Source of the DNA: Actinacidiphila acididurans | GTDB lineage: Bacteria; Actinomycetota; Actinomycetes; Streptomycetales; Streptomycetaceae | Assembly (NCBI RefSeq): GCF_016918855.1 | Contig: NZ_JADKYB010000009.1 | Span: 281,872-345,871 of the forward strand | Direction of reading: 5' to 3' | Length of the DNA: 64,000 nt | In this document: positions 63,786-64,000 of the stretch, in pieces | Layout of the letters: each line of letters starts with the position of its first letter | How positions within the stretch are numbered: position 1 is the first letter of the stretch | Made by a program: the position numbers and the translations under genes | The notes under the pieces: generated by a model | The model's input: only the letters and a program-made list of their open reading frames with translations | What the model was told of the DNA's origin: nothing | The model's database searches: none

Positions 63786-64000
63786 CAGTCCAAGCAGGTC
63801 CAGTTCGCTTGCCTCTCGGCCTGTTCCCGGACGCCTGGCGCCGATGCGGGGCGCGCCGCCAGGCTCCGAGTGAAGCAAGGGGTCAGGCCCCGCTGGGGGC
63901 TGGTCTACCGGCCCACCCCCTTCACGGCCCGTCACCCTGCTTGTCCAGGTGCCGATTGCGGGGCGCGAAGCGCACCGCTTGGCCCGAGCGAAGCGAGGGC
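63786..64000. other. Window end, no gene seen
   Basis: G/C-rich non-coding sequence with short inverted stretches (CCTGGCGCC and GGCGCGCCGCCAGG near 63831-63865). It may contain a terminator for the small membrane-protein gene; no further call. Confidence 0.35.

Overview
The window is very GC-rich, with strong G/C preference at third codon positions, frequent GTG/TTG starts, Tat and lipoprotein signals, a chitinase under DasR-like boxes, and an SSB-type tail of the streptomycete kind (SDEPPF). All of this points to a streptomycete-like actinobacterium (Streptomyces, Kitasatospora or a close relative). Whole genes sit among transposase remains, truncated genes and several families of interspersed repeats. 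That is the picture expected of a chromosome arm or an old integrated/plasmid-derived accessory region. The placement is inference.

Layout. 1-6.7 kb: end of one aldo/keto reductase, a secreted beta-propeller/phosphoesterase, an LD-carboxypeptidase scrap, a lipoprotein, an IS5 remnant, and a second aldo/keto reductase behind a MerR-type promoter. 7.5-12.2 kb: a membrane PP2C phosphatase, then a TetR gene divergent from an alpha/beta-hydrolase-VOC fusion overlapped by a 10-helix membrane protein, with a 45-bp symmetric operator between. 12.4-18 kb: three broken transposases, a STAND-type NTPase cassette cut by an ISL3 remnant, a small PH-like protein and a DinB-like protein. 18-25.8 kb: permease plus COG4315-type lipoprotein, an ABC substrate-binding protein and permease without an ATPase, a replication-relaxation-like protein, and a Tat-exported protein with three Cys-rich repeats. 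26-32 kb: short secreted peptides, a GH18 chitinase, and scraps of a helicase-associated (HA) domain, a replication-relaxation protein and Ku. 32-43 kb: SDR divergent from a frameshifted AsnC regulator, Ser/Thr kinase with WD40 repeats, methyltransferase, ECF sigma factor with partner, small membrane proteins. 44-50 kb: coiled-coil proteins, a CotA-like multicopper oxidase, and a ~0.5-kb mini-element with terminal inverted repeats. 51-53.9 kb: almost no intact genes. 54-64 kb: an HTH-like gene between ~120-bp direct repeats, a large BNR/sialidase-type lipoprotein, a small protein ending in a copy of the SSB C-terminal tail, and a DEAD/DEAH helicase with HA domains.

The most striking threads are four. 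First, an HTH-like protein with an SSB-mimicking tail (60062-60577) lies next to a large HA-domain helicase. Second, a repeated module (small Cys-rich protein, conserved intergenic repeats REP-A and REP-B, replication-relaxation-like reading frame) is scattered through 13-50 kb in various states of decay. Third, a mini-element carrying one 64-residue membrane protein is inserted inside one REP-A copy. Fourth, debris of HA, replication-relaxation and Ku proteins suggests repeated loss of replication/repair cargo. Coordinates of decayed features and repeat edges were read by eye and are approximate.
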